From Aegilops tauschii subsp. strangulata (taxonomy: Eukaryota; Streptophyta; Magnoliopsida; Poales; Poaceae), in the NCBI RefSeq assembly GCF_002575655.3, contig NC_053036.3, positions 198,184,788 to 198,248,787 on the forward strand: DNA of 64,000 nucleotides, written 5' to 3'. Both the position numbers and the translations under genes were made by a program. The notes under the pieces were generated by a model that saw only the letters and a program-made list of their open reading frames with translations, ran no database searches and was not told the origin of the DNA. This document shows positions 24,194 through 34,695 of the stretch, one piece after another; the first letter of the stretch is position 1; the number at the start of each line of letters is the position of its first letter.

Positions 24194-24760
24194 CTACTCC
24201 TCGTCGTCCGACTCCTCCTCGGTGATGTCCTCCTCCGACGTCTGATTGTAGGCGTGAAGATACCAATCATCGTCGGATTCCCAGGGCGACGCTGCTCCTA
24301 GCCTCATGTTGAATTGAGCATCCGCTTTTTGCCTACGCTTGTCCTCGCGATAGGCGGCTCGCTCCGCCCTCCTCTTATCCCTCTCCGCCCTCCTTTGCTT
24401 GTAGAACTCGCGCTCGTTGATGATGTCCTACAGGAAGCGTTGGTGCCATAGCGCCATGGCTTCCTCGTCCATCTCGGCGATGCCGAGACGGTGCTCCCGC
24501 CTCCGGTTGTCGCAACGATCCTCGTCGGTGATAAGCCGCAGCAGAGGCGCGAGCTCCTGTGCCCGCTCCCACGTCGGCACGTTGGGGAAGTTCAATGTTC
24601 TATGAGGCCACCGGAGGCGCCACGCCGCCGCGTCGTATGCGCGGGCGGCCTTCTTGGCGGTGTCGAAATTGCCGAGGCCGAGGCGCATCCTGTGGAAACC
24701 GGATCTCGGTGGAGAAGCCGCCGGAGGGGCGCGCGCGGATGCCGCGGTATCCCCAAGTTT
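24194..24760 (-). pseudogene. AP2/ERF-domain-like pseudogene
   Basis: The minus strand shows GYRGIRARPSGGF (about 24752), then after a 1-bp shift near 24695 RLGLGNFDTAKKAARAYDAA and AWRLRWPHRTLNFPNVP. These match the AP2/ERF DNA-binding fold: YRG element, then the LG.FDTA..AARAYD..A helix, then LNFP. The C-terminal part is charged (QRRAERDKRRAERAAYREDK) and ends SDDDWYLHAYNQTSEEDITE followed by acidic residues, with TAG at 24194. An in-frame TAG at 24428 also breaks it. I recall this protein type as highly multiplied in Triticeae, probably by transposons. The left flank GAGCATCTCCAACAG (24066) is a common plant DNA-transposon end. The intact family would bind DNA in the nucleus; this copy is dead. 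Confidence 0.7.
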
Positions 24761-25051
24761 CCCAGCGACGCGGCGGCGGCGAGGCGAGAAAGAGCGGGGA
24801 GAAAGCGGTGGCGAGGCACAGAGCGGGGAGAGAGCGGTGGCAAGGCACAGAGCGGTGGGAGGGCGTTGGATTTTATAAAGCGTGTCGGACGCCGCGCGCC
24901 AAAACTAGCGCACGCCCGGCCGCTTTTTCCCGCGCGCGCGCAATCCTTTCCCGACGTCTCTGCTATCTCTACTCTCTTCTCTACTGTCATATTTATTTTA
25001 TATTTAATATTTATCTCTACTTCTCTACTCTCAATTTTTTTCTCTACTTTC

Positions 25052-25290
25052 TCCCTACTCTTATAAAAAAACAGAGTTGGTGATGATAGTGTTCCTGCCA
25101 TCCTGCAATATAGGCCATCCGATTTATATCCGACGGATAGGAAGGAAACTGCGGCAATTTTGCAAAAAGATACCCACACCCCTCGCCGCATTTGCAAATA
25201 AGGCATTCCCTCGTTCATCCTTTTCTCCCACAAGATAAACTACTCATACAAATGCATCTTGATGCGTGCAACGCATGGGCATCTTGGTAG
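25052..25290 (+). mobile_element. Small Helitron-like element
   Basis: Starts TCCCTACTCTTATAAAAAA and runs through the shared core (CCATCCTGCAATATAGGCC, GACGGATAGGAAGGAAACT) to CAACGCATGGGCATCTTGGTAG, followed by T. The terminal CTAG is mutated to GTAG. Same family as 21248-21685 and 59398-59627. Confidence 0.65.
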
Positions 25291-26089
25291 TTCTAAAAAA
25301 CTATCCATCATTTGCCACACTACTGGTTGCAGATGAAATACCTACCCAAGCACAGCGCGATATAGGAGCGACGCACAATTACAAGCTGATATTCTGTTGG
25401 ACAATGGAGGCTATAACCAATTACTTTTACGGGAACAATAGCACCCAGGAAATTTGAAGGGTAGGTATGAACAAAATTGGAACTACACATGTATTGCTAA
25501 GTGATTCAATACACACATTACCAATCGAGGAGGAGAACGATGGTCGCGACGGCCTCTGTGAGTCATGGTCGGCAACGGGAGTCAGTTCATTGTCCACGAC
25601 GGTGGTGCTTCTGTGCTTGGCGTCGGCTTCCGGGAAGCAGATCCGAGACCGTGGAAGACGGTGCCGGGGAAGAGGCTCCGTGTACGACGACGACGATGGA
25701 CCGGCTTCAGTGCGGCGTACGAGGTCGTTGATGAGGCAGATGCACTGCGGTGGACGAGTGCGCCGATGTAGAAGGGGAGGAGCACAAAGGCTGCGGTGCC
25801 GTGGAGAAGTCTATTTTGCGGTGGGGATAGAAAATGGGGAGTATTCAGGTGTACTACTCTGGGTGCCGGGGTGGGGTTGGTTTGGTAGGGTGAACCTAAA
25901 GTTACGGAAACAGCCCCCAACCAACCGTCATTCGTAGGCCTGTTCTGAAGGCTATGATGGTAACTTCCCACTGCTCGAATCAGGGTCGCGGGAGATTTTC
26001 CCGCCGACCTCAAAATTTTGTGACACTGAACTCCCCGTGTGGCGTGTTGGGTGATTCGGCTAAGCAACTAGCGAGTAGTACTAGTAAAC
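25291..26089. other. No supported gene; open frames on both strands
   Basis: Frames of 156 residues (plus, 25467-25937) and 161 residues (minus, 25582-26067) overlap in a GC-rich stretch. Neither shows a known domain. It may be a decayed first exon of a host gene. Confidence 0.4.
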
Positions 26090-26332
26090 TCTGCATATTA
26101 GGTTTAACCGAAGTCAAACTTCCTAAAGTTTGACCAAGTTTATAGAAAAATATAAACATTTACCATAACATATATGTATGATGTGAAAGTACATTCAATA
26201 ATGAATCTAATGGTATTTATTTGTTATTGTATATGTTAATATTTTCTGTTATAAACTTTCTGAGAGTTTACAAAACTTGACTTTGACCAATGCTAATATG
26301 CAGACTTAAATAAAAATGGAGGGTGTACACAT
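26090..26332. mobile_element. Tc1/mariner-type MITE (long Stowaway class)
   Basis: Left arm has TATTAGGTTTAACCGAAGTC and AAAGTTTGACCAAGTTTATA; right arm has the inverted counterparts TATAAACTTTCTGAG, ACTTGACTTTGACCAATGC and TAATATGC, ending AAAATGGAGGGTGTA. The pairing covers about 100 bp on each side. Exact ends are blurred. Confidence 0.6.
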
Positions 26333-26589
26333 TTGTTTTCTTAGTATGTAGTGAATTAATCATTTGTTGAAATTGTGAAATAAATATATTAGGCTACTGA
26401 CTTCGAATGTAATGGTCTATACAGTTCAATAGTTACAATCATTGTCGAATTCCAAGATGTATACGAGGTCTATAGTACTTCACAACATGCTCAAACTCGC
26501 ATAATCCCAGTCAAATGACAATCAAAATGCATTTCATAGTTATTACTTTGTAGGATGCAACAAAACCAACAATAACTCTACATCAGCCA

Positions 26590-27453
26590 TTATAAAAGCA
26601 ACATTTTGAACATATCCCAATGTGTGAATGAAATGTGCAGAGAGAGCTTGCGAAGATGGAGCAGATAGGGCGAGAAAGATTGTATGTATGTGGACGAGAG
26701 AGTAGGAGACAAACCTAACGAAACAGAAAAAGGGAGATAGAGAGAGAAAGAGAGGAAGAAGTTAGGTCTGTGAGAAAGATGGAGACATGTAATATACGTG
26801 AGATGCGTGTGCATCCGGATTCTGTACACGTGGAAGGAGAAGAGACAACAGGTTTGATGAGAGAGCTGAAAAAACATGGACGAGAGGGGAAGGATCTCGT
26901 GGGTTGAGGTATTGATAAATTTGTGCGGGGGAGAGAGGGATTGGTAATTTTGTGCGAGAGAGAGGGCGGGGGGAGGAGTCGGTCAGCCGTCGTCACATCA
27001 ACCTGCTTCCAAATGGCCCCGCATTCTCTAGCGCAGTGTGGTCACCGTCTTCGATCTCCTTGATGCCCTCTTTGAAGATTGAGGTGTTGTGCATGCTGGG
27101 GTGCGAAGAAGCACAAGCGAGAGTGGTCGCCATATAACCTTGGATGGGGATGAATTGTGTGCTCGGGGGAGGGGGTGTGTGTGTGATGTGTGCTGTGTGT
27201 GTGTGTGTGTGAGAGAGATATTGAGAGAAAACACACCTAAGGAGAGAAATGTGTGTGTATGTGACGGAAAGCTACTTGCTAAACAGGGTATTCACGAAGA
27301 GATTGTGCGTGCGAGATAGAGAGCGATGCGCGGGCCTTGAGGTGGGCAGGGGCTGGGTGAGGGTGTCAAAATGTGCGCGTTGATGCATGTGTTACATGCG
27401 ATCGTGCGAGGGACGGACGAATCAAGAGAGATGGTTGTTGTGTTACGGATGCT

Positions 27454-27490
<37 letters not shown>

Positions 27491-27680
27491 AGTAAAATAG
27501 AAGACCGTTCTCTCATGTATACACAACGTATCGGCATCTGTCTATGTCTCACTCATGCATGATCATTTGCACATTCACACCTCTCTATGTCTCTACCACA
27601 CGCACACCGTCTCCACATTGCCCTTCCGCCACAACACACATATGTACACATACACACGTTCTCTCTCAGTCACACACATA
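26590..27680. repeat. Low-complexity purine/pyrimidine region with GT, CT and CA microsatellites
   Basis: From 26590 to about 27340 the plus strand is purine-rich (AGAGAGAG words, (GT)n at about 27174-27212). From 27440 it becomes pyrimidine-rich with CTCTCTCTCT then (CA)n at about 27458-27491. Composition mirrors 20400-21247. The open frames here are not credible genes. Confidence 0.7.
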
Positions 27681-28287
27681 GGGGCTATTTTGTTTGAGAC
27701 TAAGGGGCTGTTTGGTTTGTGACTATGGTTGCCACATCTTGCCACACCGAAGGTTAGGAAGCTTTGACCAATTTAGGAGGGTGTTTGGTTCAAGCCTTAC
27801 CTTAGGCAATATACTTTTTGCCACACTAGGGCCCCGCATGACATACACTCACAAAGTGTGGCAAGATTCCCTTAGGCTTAACCTTAGGCAAGTGTGGCAA
27901 AAATTGTGTGGCAAAATGTGGCATTCCTAGGCCTAAAACCAAACAGCCCGTAAGTTTGCCTAAGGTTGCCACACCTAAGGTTAGGCAAGTTTGACCAACT
28001 TAGGTGGGTGTTTGGTTCAATCCACACCTTAGGCAAGCCACATTAGTGTCCCACATTACATACACTCAAAAAGTGTGGCAAGATTCCCTTAGGCTTGCCA
28101 ACTTGTGGCTCTCATTTTGAAGAACTAACCTTAGGCAAGTGTGGCAACATTGTCTCTATGACAAGTGGGCCATAGGGGCAATAAAGTGTGGCAAGCCAAA
28201 GTGTGGAAAAAACCAAACACATGCCAACTAAACTGTGGCTGCCAAATTTTGGCTTGGCAAACGGTGGCTAGGAACCAAACAACCCCA
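27681..28287. mobile_element. Tourist-like MITE (outer), interrupted by a related MITE
   Basis: Left end GGGGCTATTTTGTTTGAG and right end AGGAACCAAACAACCCC are imperfect inverted repeats. The interior repeats TTGCCTAAGGTTGCCACACC and AAGTGTGGCAAGATTCCCTT, shared with the inner element. About 360 bp long without the insertion. Confidence 0.65.
27704..27950. mobile_element. Tourist-like MITE (inner)
   Basis: Ends GGGGCTGTTTGGTTT and AAACCAAACAGCCCG are inverted and flanked by TAA on both sides (27701-27703 and 27951-27953), as expected of PIF/Harbinger-type insertion. It sits inside the outer MITE of the same family. Confidence 0.8.
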
Positions 28288-28670
28288 AAATCAGTATTTA
28301 AAAAAAAACTAGGGCGCACCTAAAACGTCCAAATCCAAATAAACACGAACTGGAGCTAAATTCAAATATATGGAAATATTGTAGCGTCAAGAACTTTTCC
28401 CAGGAAAAAAAGTTGAGTAATATTCGGGGATTGTTTTCACACACACAAAAAGGTTCGGTGGATGTCCTTCGAGCGCGACACGGTGACACACCGTTCGATC
28501 GACCGCGCAGCCGCGGTTCACGCGCTTGCACATGATTCCATATCGTGGCTGTGGTAACTAATAAAAGCGCTGCCTAAGTCTAATGTTTACGTGTACTAGT
28601 ATGATTTTCTTTTAAGGTTGACCAACCCTATATAAAACTAAACTAAGCTCCCATACACGCACTCATCAAT
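28288..28670. other. No supported gene; TATA-like box before a plus-strand frame
   Basis: CTATATAAAAC at 28629-28639 precedes the ATG at 28671 by only about 32 bp, which is short for a real leader. Nothing else recognised. Confidence 0.4.
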
Positions 28671-29090
28671 ATGTCGCCGCCGCCGTTGCGCATGCCGGCG
28701 CCCGCCTGCTCCGGCCAACAATTTCTCGCCCATTACCGCCATGTCGCCGCCAAGCCGAAGGCTCGCCCGCTCACGTCGTCTGCAGTCCCTCCTCGCAATG
28801 CCACCGCGCTGCCAAGCACGCGAGCAGCTGGTGGAGCCGCGTCTATGCACGCAGCGTACGAAGAGGAGGACGAGCGCGTGCTCCAGCACGCCGGCGAGGA
28901 GGAACTAGCGTGTCATTGTCGTCTCTGCCCGCGCGGAGGAGGCGCGCATGGTGGCTGTCGCGGCGGAAGTCGGTCACGCGCGCGTCGAGCCCACAAACCG
29001 GGTGCGGACGCGGAATCTACCTTCGATACCTTGAATGCCACGTGGATCCTGCAATCTGAAGGAGGAATTTGGGTCAGTCTACTCTTGTGA
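28671..29090 (+). CDS. Unrecognised 139-residue frame (doubtful)
   Basis: Begins MSPPPLRMPAPACSGQQ and is rich in Ala, Arg and Gly. A short acidic patch (YEEEDERVLQHAGEEEL) precedes a Cys-rich stretch (ACHCRLCPRGG). GC content is well above its flanks and falls at the end, as in grass first exons. No domain recognised. The opposite strand is also open (28638-28889), so the frame may be chance. It may be a first exon of a lost gene. Confidence 0.25.
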   Translation: MSPPPLRMPAPACSGQQFLAHYRHVAAKPKARPLTSSAVPPRNATALPSTRAAGGAASMHAAYEEEDERVLQHAGEEELACHCRLCPRGGGAHGGCRGGSRSRARRAHKPGADAESTFDTLNATWILQSEGGIWVSLLL

Positions 29091-29411
29091 GCCGTTTTAT
29101 GCAACATGGATGGCTAGAAGGGCTTCTTGAACCTCCGAAATAGATGCACGGTTCATCTTCTCAGCTCGCCACACGCCTAACCGCCTGCCGCCGCCGCGAT
29201 CTCCCCTGAACCACCTGCCACCGCCATGCTCCCCCCACCCCCGCCATCCCTTTAACCCCGGGCACGATCCATTTTTTTCCGGCAAACTGCATTCCACAGC
29301 CAACACTCATAAGATAAATCATGGGCAGCCTGCCATCTTCTTCCTTCACTCCGTCGAACTTCTTTCACAAATCGACTGACCCAAATTATACTACTAGTAC
29401 GAACGTATTAA

Positions 29412-30350
29412 CTATAGTAGGAACACGAATATACGAGTAGTAGTACCAACTGCATTAAGAAAAGTAGTAAGACATAGTACTAGTACTACTGTACGTACTA
29501 AAGAGTTCAAATAACGAGAAAGAACATAAACATAGTTCTGCTGGGGCCTCAGCACAACACACCCTTGAAAATAAACTAAGCAACTAGTCCGCTTGACACT
29601 GCAGTAGAACCAGCATGAGCGACGGCACTGCCACCTACTCGGAGTCCGAGTCCATGTCCTTGACTTTGTCCTCGTCCTCTTCCACTTTGCCGACGCTTCT
29701 TTGCTTGAACCTGACACTGGGCTCTGCTTCTTCATCCAACCCTTGTAGATATTTAAACAAAGGTAGGCATCCATTGCTACGTACAGGATGTGATCTTCAT
29801 CTAATGTCTTCGACTCCCATGCATGATGAAACTCATGATGAGGTTTCTTCAGTTTAGCGTACGAACGATCAATCATGGCTGCTGCCAGGGTCAGCATTGA
29901 AGGCTGAGAGGAGGACACCAGCCCTTCCTTCTAGAGGTCGAAGGGGTCGCCTACAACGAGGCCTATCCGACCCAGGATTTCCTTGTCGTTCCTAAAGTCT
30001 ACAGTAACGAATTTGACTCGGCCGCCCTTGAGGAACTTCTTAAATTCCTCACACTCAACGTCGGCATGGCATATGTGGTAGACCAAGCATAAGTCATGCA
30101 CGCAAACCTGGATCACGGCGGGCTTCTTCTTCTCTGCCTCCTTTAGTTTCTTCTCGCTTCCCAGGACTGTGGTGTACTCAACATCTAGCCCAGCGACCCA
30201 CTCATCATTTGAATTTTCAAACATGCGTTTGAAGCGAGCAAGACATTCTTTCACCGTTGCGGAAGAACAGGTGTAGATGACCTCAAACTCATCGCCGGTG
30301 ATGGTTCTAACGTTGTACTCACTGCCGATCATGGAGATTTGGGACGCCAT
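29412..30350 (-). pseudogene. 3'-5' exonuclease (DEDDy, Werner-like) with one nonsense codon and a 3' frameshift
   Basis: ATG at 30350 (MASQISMIGSEYNVRTITGD) is preferred to an upstream in-frame Met at 30512 because it starts the conserved part. Exo I is WVAGLDVEYTTV (D and E present, about residue 58). Exo II is the region KFVTVDFRNDKEILGRIG. Exo III is YVAMDAYLCLNIYKGW with the Tyr and Asp of the DEDDy type. A single in-frame TAG at 29931 follows GDPFDL where Gln is expected (CAG to TAG). The same frame continues to Exo III. Near 29690-29720 a 1-bp change moves the product out of an acidic tail, whose own frame ends in TAG about 29640, into a basic extension. Plants have many small genes of this family whose substrates are mostly unknown; it would degrade nucleic acid 3' to 5'. 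Confidence 0.75.
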
Positions 30351-31648
30351 GGATTTGGGAGGAGGGTTAGGATTAGTGGAACTGCCGTAATGTGGAGACG
30401 GGACGACTGGGAGCGAACTGTTGTAAGGTACTGTACTAGTAGAAGACGGGGACGAGTAGGGCGTGCGAATGGCATGGGGTTGCTGGCTTGCCCGGTGGAT
30501 AAACGGCTGCAAGCCCCCAAAGAGTTCTCGAGAACTATGCGGGACCCACTAGATGTCATGTCTACTAGACCCATATCATAGGCCTGACGGTATAGCTTTT
30601 GCCTGTTCGCATGTAACTTCAATTAATTCCGTCAACCGTCGCGCCTCCCACGACCTTCGCCTCCCTCGCGTGGTCGCGCCCTTTGAGACTTCGACCGGCT
30701 ATAAATGAGCAATTTGTTTTGCGTACTCCGCATGCATGATACTCCCTCTAGTCCTTTTTACTTCCGTCAACTATTTATACTAAAAATATCAATATCTACA
30801 ATACTGATTATAATGAGTAGTATAAAGCACCTCTTGGGTGGGTTAGATTTTTTTGGGTTAGTTGAGTTCAAACTAACCCAAACTAACTCTAACACATGGA
30901 TCCAAACAGGGCCAAGGTCAGCTATTAGAGTACTACTACCTCCCTTCTAGTTTAAAGGGCTCGATTCAAAAATTTGACCTACTCTTAGCAAGATAGAGGC
31001 GGTGGAATAGTTTTTGTAGTTCTTCACAAAAAATGTGTTTACCAATGCATGCATGAACACTAGTTACTCTAACCCCCCTCTCTTCTTTAATTCTTTGTCA
31101 CATCAGCATGTTTGCTATTCCCGTGTGCATGATACCAGCTAAGATACCACCATTATGGCCAGCCTTAATCATCGCATGCAATAATTTAGTGCACCTTGAA
31201 ATATGAACATGTGTGGGGCGTGTATGTTTTTAATGACTTGAGACTATACCTAGCCCGGCATGCAAGATGAGATTTATTATGCACCGTTCCCCATACCTGC
31301 AGGAAGCCCGTTCGTCTCCAAATCTTTTCCTCTCCATGTGTGGAAACAATATGCCTGCCAGACTCTCCTTCTCCCTCCGACGGTCCCACCACTCCACCCC
31401 ATGTGGAAAAAATCTGCATGCATGGCTCTCCTCCCCCCGCGCACGTCCAATCCGTTGTGACCAGCAATATTTCCACCCCTTCCCTCCCCCGTAATTTACT
31501 CCAACAAATATGCCCACGTAGCTGTTACTTAACTTCAGGTGCATTGGTTCACTGACATATGGGCCCAACAGAGGTCTGGCCCACATGTCAATGACGCAAC
31601 TGGACCTGCAGTTAAGTCAGTGCAACTCAGTCCATATCTTACGTAGGT
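30351..31648. other. No supported gene; MITE fragments
   Basis: Holds a Stowaway-like end at about 30740 (ACTCCCTCTAGTCC) and a hairpin-forming MITE fragment at 30826-30916 (TGGGTTAGTT / AACTAACCCA, ending GGATCCAAACAGGG). A plus-strand TATA-like CTATAAATG lies at about 30700. 31000-31560 shows nothing I recognise. Confidence 0.45.
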
Positions 31649-32704
31649 GTGCCATTGCTCGCTATAAATACTGCGCCTCCCACGACATCGCTATCTCCTC
31701 CCCCTCACGTTCACGTTCATCGCTATCTCCTCCCCCTCCCTCTCACGTCGACCACCGTGGCATCGCTCCTCCCAAGCCCTAGGTGCCCCTTGCTGCACCA
31801 CACGGACGGTCACGCGTCGCCGTTCCATTCCTCGCCGCCACTAGTCGAGGAGGACGCGTCGGCGTTCCGCTCCTCGCCGTGACGCGACGCGTCGCTGTTC
31901 CATTCCTCGCCGCCACTAGTAGAGGAGGATGCATCGGCGTTCCGCTCCTCGCCGTGACGCGACGCGCCGCTGTTCCGTTCCTCGCCGCCACTAGTCGAGG
32001 AGGACGCGTCGGTGTTCCGCTCCTCGCTGTGACGCGACGCGTCGCCATTCCGTTCCTCGCCGCCACTAGTCGAGGAGGACGCGTCGGCGTTCCGCTCCTC
32101 GCCGCGACGCGTCGAGGTGGACACGTCGGCGTTCCCAATCTCGCCAGCACGCGCGTCGGAGGACACGTCGGCTCCCCGCTACAAGGAGAACGCCGCGCCG
32201 CCCGCCGAGCCCCCCAGCCTTGAGGAGCTTTGGAAAGAAATGGATGTCGCCCTGTGGGAGACTTTGCCTCCAGCAGAGCGTGCCAAAATAGAGGCGGAGA
32301 AGAAGGACGAGGAAGAGAAGCACACCGCGGAACAAGCTGCCTAGGAGGCCTATGTCGCGTCCGAGAGAGTCAGGCAATTGGCTCTTTGGCAGAAGGCTCG
32401 TGCGAGGGCCGTGAGGGTGGCGGAGGACGCCTGTGCCGAAGCCCTGAGTGCAGTCGGGCCCAAGCGCCTCATCTACGCTTGGTGGTACGTGGACCAAGTG
32501 CACGCTTCGAGCGAGGAGGAGTACCTGTTGGCGCCGGATCACCACACCGGTGAGATCGCGCTCGCCCGCCGGCAAGCCGCCAATCAACACCTCGCGAGTT
32601 GCGAGGCTGAGGAAGAGGCGTTGTGTCGGCGCGCTGGGAAACGGCCGCGCACCAGGGCACTCGTGGCGCGCGGCAAGCGCTCCTGCGAGCGTCATGGCTT
32701 TTAG
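31649..32704 (+). pseudogene. Decayed gene with 75-bp tandem repeats, unrecognised family
   Basis: One frame runs through the whole stretch but is cut by TGA codons inside the tandem repeats and by TAG at 32342. After the repeats it reads SLEELWKEMDVALWETLPPA and ERAKIEAEKKDEEEKHTAEQ, then past the stop YVASERVRQLALWQKARARA and LIYAWWYVDQVHASSEEEYL, ending ERHGF at TAG 32702. Glu/Lys-rich helices and a WWY motif suggest a structured but unfamiliar protein. A TATA-like CTATAAATACT at 31661 suggests transcription started near 31690, so the true ATG is unclear. I remember similar frames as repeated in Triticeae, but cannot name a family. Confidence 0.5.
31821..32120 (+). repeat. Tandem repeat, four 75-bp units
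   Basis: Units begin at 31821, 31896, 31971 and 32046 and share CTCGCCGCCACTAGTCGAGG and TTCCGCTCCTCGCCGTGACG-type words. Period 75 keeps the reading frame (25 codons, core DASAFRSSPPLVEE-like). A fifth diverged unit starts at about 32121. All six frames stay largely open through the array for this reason. Confidence 0.9.
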
Positions 32705-32932
32705 GAGGAGTATAATTTTTGTTTCGTAAGGCGATCTCATTAGTTTTGGGACGCAAATGATAAATCCTGAACTTTCAGGAATTTTTAGCGTCCTTAATTA
32801 AGTATGTAAAAGGGAAAGTTTGGAAACCTTGTGTATTCGTACACATTTTGCAAGTACGTGCATATAGCACAAACTTTACTATATACTATCGCACTACACG
32901 TCTCTCTCGATATATGCTTGCAGACTGTGCTA

Positions 32933-33018
32933 CTCCCTCCGTCCAGGTCAATAAGTCATCTTTGCTTGTGCACCGTGACCAAGAAGGAGGGAAGACTTAT
33001 ACACCTAGACGGAGGGAG
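32933..33018. mobile_element. Short Stowaway-like MITE
   Basis: 86 bp between TA dinucleotides (32931-32932 and 33019-33020). CTCCCTCCGTCCAGGT and ACACCTAGACGGAGGGAG form the inverted ends, and AAGTCATC/GACTTATA pair inside. Shorter than usual, possibly an internal deletion form. Confidence 0.8.
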
Positions 33019-33385
33019 TACTTCTATTACTTATGTACGTGCAAATGCACGTTTTAACATTAAGATGCGGTTTTTGTAAAAGTAGAAAAACAGCACTAGT
33101 CAAGCTTGTGAAACGATTCAATGCAAAACAAATGCAAAAATGCTCGTTTGATTGTTTACTTTTAGCTTCCTTCTCTGTGGTTATTTATCTGTCGTACTTT
33201 GTACGGAGTATCTCACTGGTTGGAAAGGCATTTAAATTCCCAAACCGCTTCCTACACCCTGTATCGAATTTTTTGCCTAACAAGTTGTGCCGTGCAATTG
33301 GAATTCCAACTTGAGTACTACTACTAGTAGGAGTACCAGGGGCCAGTTATTTTAGGCTTCTAGATTAGTAATCCCATAACTACTA

Positions 33386-33552
33386 CCTCCGTCCTGGTTT
33401 ATTGGTCCCCATTGTAATCTGTGTCAAATTTTTATCATAAATTCAACTAATGAAATGTTAGTGCATGTCACATGCACTAACATTTTATCAGTTAAATCTT
33501 TGGTCAAAATTTAGCACAAATTACAATGGTGACGAATAAACTAGGACGGAGG
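33386..33552. mobile_element. Stowaway-like MITE, nearly perfect hairpin
   Basis: 167 bp flanked by TA. CCTCCGTCCTGGTTTATTGG pairs with the other end (AATAAACTAGGACGGAGG). The centre ATGTTAGTGCATGTCACATG folds back on itself. Confidence 0.85.
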
Positions 33553-33899
33553 TACTACTAGTAGTAGTTTAGAAGCCCAAATAAATGAGTGAGGCGCCTT
33601 AATGTTACTCTCCACTATGACTAGTCTTATGGGAAAAGCTGGGGAAGCCGCCAAAAGAACTGGCCCAAGGAGTAGTAGCTAGGGATCGAGTGTGCGAGAT
33701 GAACCGGAGAAAGTAAATGCAGAGAGATGAAATGCAAAAAAGACGGAGGGATGTGATGGTTGCTTGTCCGTTTATTTTACCAGGCCACTTATTACTGGGA
33801 GTGGTTGGGTTTTGTGATATGACGGCTTTACTGCCGCGCCACAAGCTGGGTGAGAGGTGAGACTCCCGTGTAGCGCCGCCCTCTACACTAGTACTACTA

Positions 33900-34085
33900 C
33901 ATCGGTCGTGGTTTATCCCCCATTGAATTTGACTGAAGATTTAAATGACAAAATGTTAGTGCATGTCAACAAAAACGATATCGTTTGATTCGTATTTGAA
34001 CATAGTTTTCAATGATATAATTTTAGGTGACATGCATCATCATTTATCGTACTATATATAATGTTAGTTTAATTTTTGGTCGTAC
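33900..34085. mobile_element. MITE of the same type, right end lost
   Basis: Starts CATCGGTCGTGGTTTATCCC, a mutated version of the end at 33386, and contains ACAAAATGTTAGTGCATGTC and the mirrored GTGACATGCATCATCATTTA. The right arm ends at TTTAATTTTTGGTCG without the terminal repeat. Confidence 0.65.
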
Positions 34086-34695
34086 TAATCTATAGTAAGG
34101 TGCCTGTGCGTTGCACGGAAGAGTGAAATGCATTGATCGGGGAGTTGTTTATTTTGACAAAGGATGTGGGGGTCATCTCATGTGTAACGGGTATCAATAG
34201 GTTTGTTCGAGTCTTATTTCATCTCTAGAGCTCACAAACATCCGGGTGAAATAGATAAAAAAGTATCTTTTGCAAACAAAAGCGTTCAACTGTTCAACCT
34301 GCATCCAAAACTTGTGAAGAAATAACTCTTATTGTGCTTTGCAGGAAATGATCTTCAAGAATTAGTTTTTGAGTATCCATTGTTATACATGTTGGCTACA
34401 GATGACATGGCACTTTCTTATAGTCGACAGTTGGCTATACTATTCAAGTATTAACCATGCCCTTATACACCTAGACGGAGGGATTAAATCAGGATGACTT
34501 GGAAGGGGGCAGAGGATATGTAAGAAATGGTTCATCATATGTCTTTCACCAGTACTGTAGTAAAAATTCATACATGGAAGATTCTAGACTAAACCATAAA
34601 TGGATATACTTTTATTCATGCGCGATACTCCAATAGAGCAAGATCATGCATGGAAGTCTCCACATGCTTAGACAGCGGATTACATTGAGCAAAGA

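Larger units (their letters stand above)
32705..34695. other. No supported gene; several MITEs
   Basis: Apart from the MITEs listed separately, it holds a solitary Stowaway end at about 34467-34488 (TTATACACCTAGACGGAGGG, identical to the right end of the MITE at 32933) and a reversed Helitron-like 3' hairpin near 34091-34120. The short frames at 32831-33314 and 33605-33844 are not convincing. Confidence 0.5.

Noticed and set aside
25467..26067. Overlapping 156- and 161-residue frames
   Set aside because: Opposite-strand frames in a GC-rich stretch with no motif; neither could be preferred.
31821..32120. Regular spacing suggestive of a CRISPR-like array
   Set aside because: Units are contiguous tandem repeats without spacers, in a plant genome.
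31779..32223. Minus- and alternative plus-frame 120-146-residue repeat proteins
   Set aside because: A 75-bp period keeps several frames open; the frame continuing into the conserved-looking downstream part is the better candidate.
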